Shown: piece by piece, positions 29,668 to 31,459 of the stretch
Position numbering within the stretch: the stretch's first letter is position 1
Layout: every line of letters starts with the position of its first letter
DNA from: JBBTSQ01 sp038078755
GTDB lineage: Bacteria; Patescibacteriota; Minisyncoccia; Phycocordibacterales; JBAYGS01
Direction of reading: 5' to 3'
Length of the DNA stretch: 31,459 nucleotides
Assembly (NCBI GenBank): GCA_038078755.1
Contig: JBBTSQ010000017.1
Coordinates: 1 to 31,459 of the forward strand
Notes under the pieces: model-generated
What the model was told of the DNA's origin: nothing
The model's input: only the letters and a program-made list of their open reading frames with translations
Database searches by the model: none
Position numbers and translations under genes: made by a program

Positions 29668-30561
29668 ATGCACATCCCAGTTCTTTTACACGAAGTAATA
29701 GCAGGTTTGGATATACACCCGGGAGAGACGGTGCTTGATGGTACCCTCGGTGGGGGTGGGCACTTTTACGCCATAGCCGATAGGCTTGGCGAGAAGGGTA
29801 TACTAATCGGGCTTGATCTAGACGCACAAGCCTTTGAACGCATCGACGATGTACTCGAAGCACACCCAAAGCTCACCATACTGACCCGGCAATCAAATTT
29901 TCGTCACTTGGATAAAGCACTCACCGATTTGAAAATCACTGGTGTCGACAAAATCTTGCTCGATATTGGTCTGTCATCTTTTCAGTTCGAAGAATCCGGT
30001 CGTGGATTTTCATTTCAAAAAGATGAGCCGTTGTTGATGACTTTTTCCGAGAATCCAGAAGAAGGCTCGGCTACGGCACTGTCGATTGTAAATACTTGGG
30101 ATGAACAAGCACTCGCGGATGGTATCTTTAAGTACGGTGAAGAGCGATATGCTCGCAAGATTGCACGGGGGATTGTCGATGCACGAAAAATAAAACCAAT
30201 TCGTACGACCACCGACCTCACCAACATCATCCTCGCTTCGACCCCGACGGGTTATCATCACGGAGGCATCCATCCTGCCACTCGAACATTTCAAGCGCTC
30301 CGTATTTTGACCAACGACGAGCTGGGCAATCTTACAGAGGGTATCCGTGTGGCATTTGACGCCTTAAAACCCCCCGGCCGACTCGCTATTATCTCTTTTC
30401 ATAGTCTCGAAGACCGTATCGTGAAGACCCTTTTTCGAGAATACGCCGACCAGAATTTAGGCACACTCATTACTAAAAAACCAATTGCACCAAGTGATCA
30501 AGAAATATCAGAAAATCCTCGATCTCGAAGCGCAAAATTAAGAATTATCCAAAAAAATTAA
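29668..30561 (+). CDS. rsmH: 16S rRNA N4-methyltransferase RsmH
   Basis: Methylates N4 of C1402 (E. coli numbering) in 16S rRNA. 297 residues. HIPVLLHEVIAGL opens the protein, DGTLGGGGH (~24-32) is the S-adenosylmethionine loop, and LLDIGLSSFQFEESGRGFSF and LAIISFHSLEDRIVK are family signatures. The normally conserved LDMRM after the RGFSF motif reads LLMTF here, a change worth noting close to the active-site region. The start is ATG 29668, immediately after a C9 tract. ftsL follows 1 nt after the stop. Confidence 0.95.
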   Translation: MHIPVLLHEVIAGLDIHPGETVLDGTLGGGGHFYAIADRLGEKGILIGLDLDAQAFERIDDVLEAHPKLTILTRQSNFRHLDKALTDLKITGVDKILLDIGLSSFQFEESGRGFSFQKDEPLLMTFSENPEEGSATALSIVNTWDEQALADGIFKYGEERYARKIARGIVDARKIKPIRTTTDLTNIILASTPTGYHHGGIHPATRTFQALRILTNDELGNLTEGIRVAFDALKPPGRLAIISFHSLEDRIVKTLFREYADQNLGTLITKKPIAPSDQEISENPRSRSAKLRIIQKN

Positions 30562-30562
30562 G

Positions 30563-30883
30563 ATGACCAACACCGTACTACAACAGACACATACCACCCA
30601 AAAAGCAGTCTTTGCATTGGGTATTTTTTGTATAATTTTATCTTGTGTGTATGGCTATTTTATCCAGATGACCATCGTCACGGTGGTGGCCAGAGAAAAG
30701 ATGGGAACAACCATACGCGAATTACGCTCTCAAACAGCACAGATGGAAAACCAGCACTTTGCACTCGACCAAGCAATCACCGTCGACTACGCTCAAGCTA
30801 TCGGCTTCAAAGAACCGGTAAATATCGCCTATGTCGAACGAGGGGTGGTGAGTGGACTTAGTGTCTATCATTATGCGAGATAA
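30563..30883 (+). CDS. ftsL: FtsL-like division protein
   Basis: 106 residues: a short cytoplasmic tail, one membrane helix (~14-33, AVFALGIFCIILSCVYGYF), then a coiled-coil segment (~45-75, IRELRSQTAQMENQHFALDQ). This is the bitopic coiled-coil design of FtsL, which links FtsB, FtsI and FtsW at the septum. FtsL sequences are poorly conserved, so the call rests on topology and on its place between rsmH and ftsI. The start is ATG 30563, 1 nt after rsmH; its 3' end overlaps ftsI by 11 bp. Confidence 0.75.
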   Translation: MTNTVLQQTHTTQKAVFALGIFCIILSCVYGYFIQMTIVTVVAREKMGTTIRELRSQTAQMENQHFALDQAITVDYAQAIGFKEPVNIAYVERGVVSGLSVYHYAR

Positions 30884-31459
30884 GGAAAAAGAGTATCGAC
30901 GGATTCGACTGTTATCGACGGGGGTTATTGTGGCAGTCATTATTCTCCTGTCCCGCGTCTACTATGTTCAAATCGTTCAAGGAGATATCTTTTCAAACAA
31001 AGCCGATCACCAATACGCCAATCCCGCCCAAGAAATTTTCGATCGAGGCAGTATCTTTTTTAGTACCAAATCCGGGACAGTGGCCTCTGGCGCGACTCTC
31101 AAAAGTGGTTTTACTGTTGCTATCAATCCAAAACTAATAGCCGACCCTGAATCACTCTATCTCGCCATTAACAAAACGATTCCGATCGACAAAGAATTGT
31201 TTCTAGCCAAAGCCCAAAAGACAAGTGATCCGTATGAAGAAGTTGCTAGACAAGTCGACGAGACGGTAGGTAAGGCATTATCGGCACAAAAGATAAAGGG
31301 GGTAATTTTCCAAAAGGAACAGTGGCGATATTATCCATCAAAAAATCTGGCAGCGCACACCCTCGGTTTTCTCGGCTTCAAGGATAACACTCTCGCTGGT
31401 CGGTATGGACTTGAACGATACTACGAAGATACACTCGAGAGGACCAACGAAACCGTGTA
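30873..31459 (+). CDS. ftsI: FtsI/PBP3-type division transpeptidase, 5' part
   Basis: Starts at ATG 30873 (MRDKEKEYRRIRL), within the end of ftsL, and stays open to the window edge, giving 195 residues. A basic cytoplasmic tail and one membrane helix (~15-32, STGVIVAVIILLSRVYYV) lead into the class B PBP pedestal domain: FDRGSIFFSTKSGT (~56-69, the R-G-x-I element), and QWRYYPSKNLAAHTLGFLG followed by GRYGLERYYEDTL near the cut. The transpeptidase domain lies beyond the window. The ftsI call over other class B enzymes comes from its dcw position. Confidence 0.88.
   Translation, partial: MRDKEKEYRRIRLLSTGVIVAVIILLSRVYYVQIVQGDIFSNKADHQYANPAQEIFDRGSIFFSTKSGTVASGATLKSGFTVAINPKLIADPESLYLAINKTIPIDKELFLAKAQKTSDPYEEVARQVDETVGKALSAQKIKGVIFQKEQWRYYPSKNLAAHTLGFLGFKDNTLAGRYGLERYYEDTLERTNETV

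Overview
The window looks like a chromosomal segment of a Candidate Phyla Radiation (Patescibacteria) bacterium, most likely a Parcubacteria-type lineage. This is inference from gene content, not from a marker-gene search. The supporting signs are short intergenic gaps, the standard code with UGA as stop, few Shine-Dalgarno sequences, many start codons 6-7 nt behind a -10 box (leaderless style), a class I LysRS, a short archaeal-type AspRS, a short ProRS, a compact mreBCD-PBP2 cluster, and a division cluster opening with mraZ. No tRNA, rRNA, CRISPR array, transposase or phage gene was seen.

Layout. Positions 1-8.5 kb are the accessory-looking, AT-richer part: the 3' end of an asparaginyl-tRNA-synthetase-like gene, serS on the minus strand, a 536-aa protein of unknown family paired with a membrane histidine kinase that has no response regulator nearby, a tiny leader-peptide/terminator unit, a 391-aa orphan, and an M28-type zinc peptidase behind a structured leader. 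Positions 8.6-16.3 kb hold leuS (with a Nudix domain built into its editing domain), a 60-aa protein with its own promoter and terminator, trpS, an ABC exporter and aspS. Positions 16.4-20.8 kb hold a stand-alone MESH1-like HD hydrolase (minus), scpA, scpB, a D,D-carboxypeptidase, and a two-helix membrane protein (minus). Positions 20.9-26.1 kb hold proS followed by the cell-shape cluster mreB-mreC-mreD-mrdA. Positions 26.3-31.5 kb hold greA, class I lysS, and the start of the dcw cluster: a 42-aa small protein, mraZ, rsmH, ftsL and the 5' part of ftsI, which runs off the end.

How it fits together. The window combines translation (five complete aminoacyl-tRNA synthetases plus serS), chromosome condensation (ScpAB), wall elongation (MreBCD, PBP2, carboxypeptidase) and division (MraZ, RsmH, FtsL, FtsI). 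Most genes or short operons have their own promoter and intrinsic terminator.

The most unusual signals are the Nudix insertion in LeuRS; a dispersed repeat that has entered the leuS reading frame and supplies the stop codon of the HD gene; a promoter cassette shared by trpS, scpB and lysS; and several families of intergenic hairpins.
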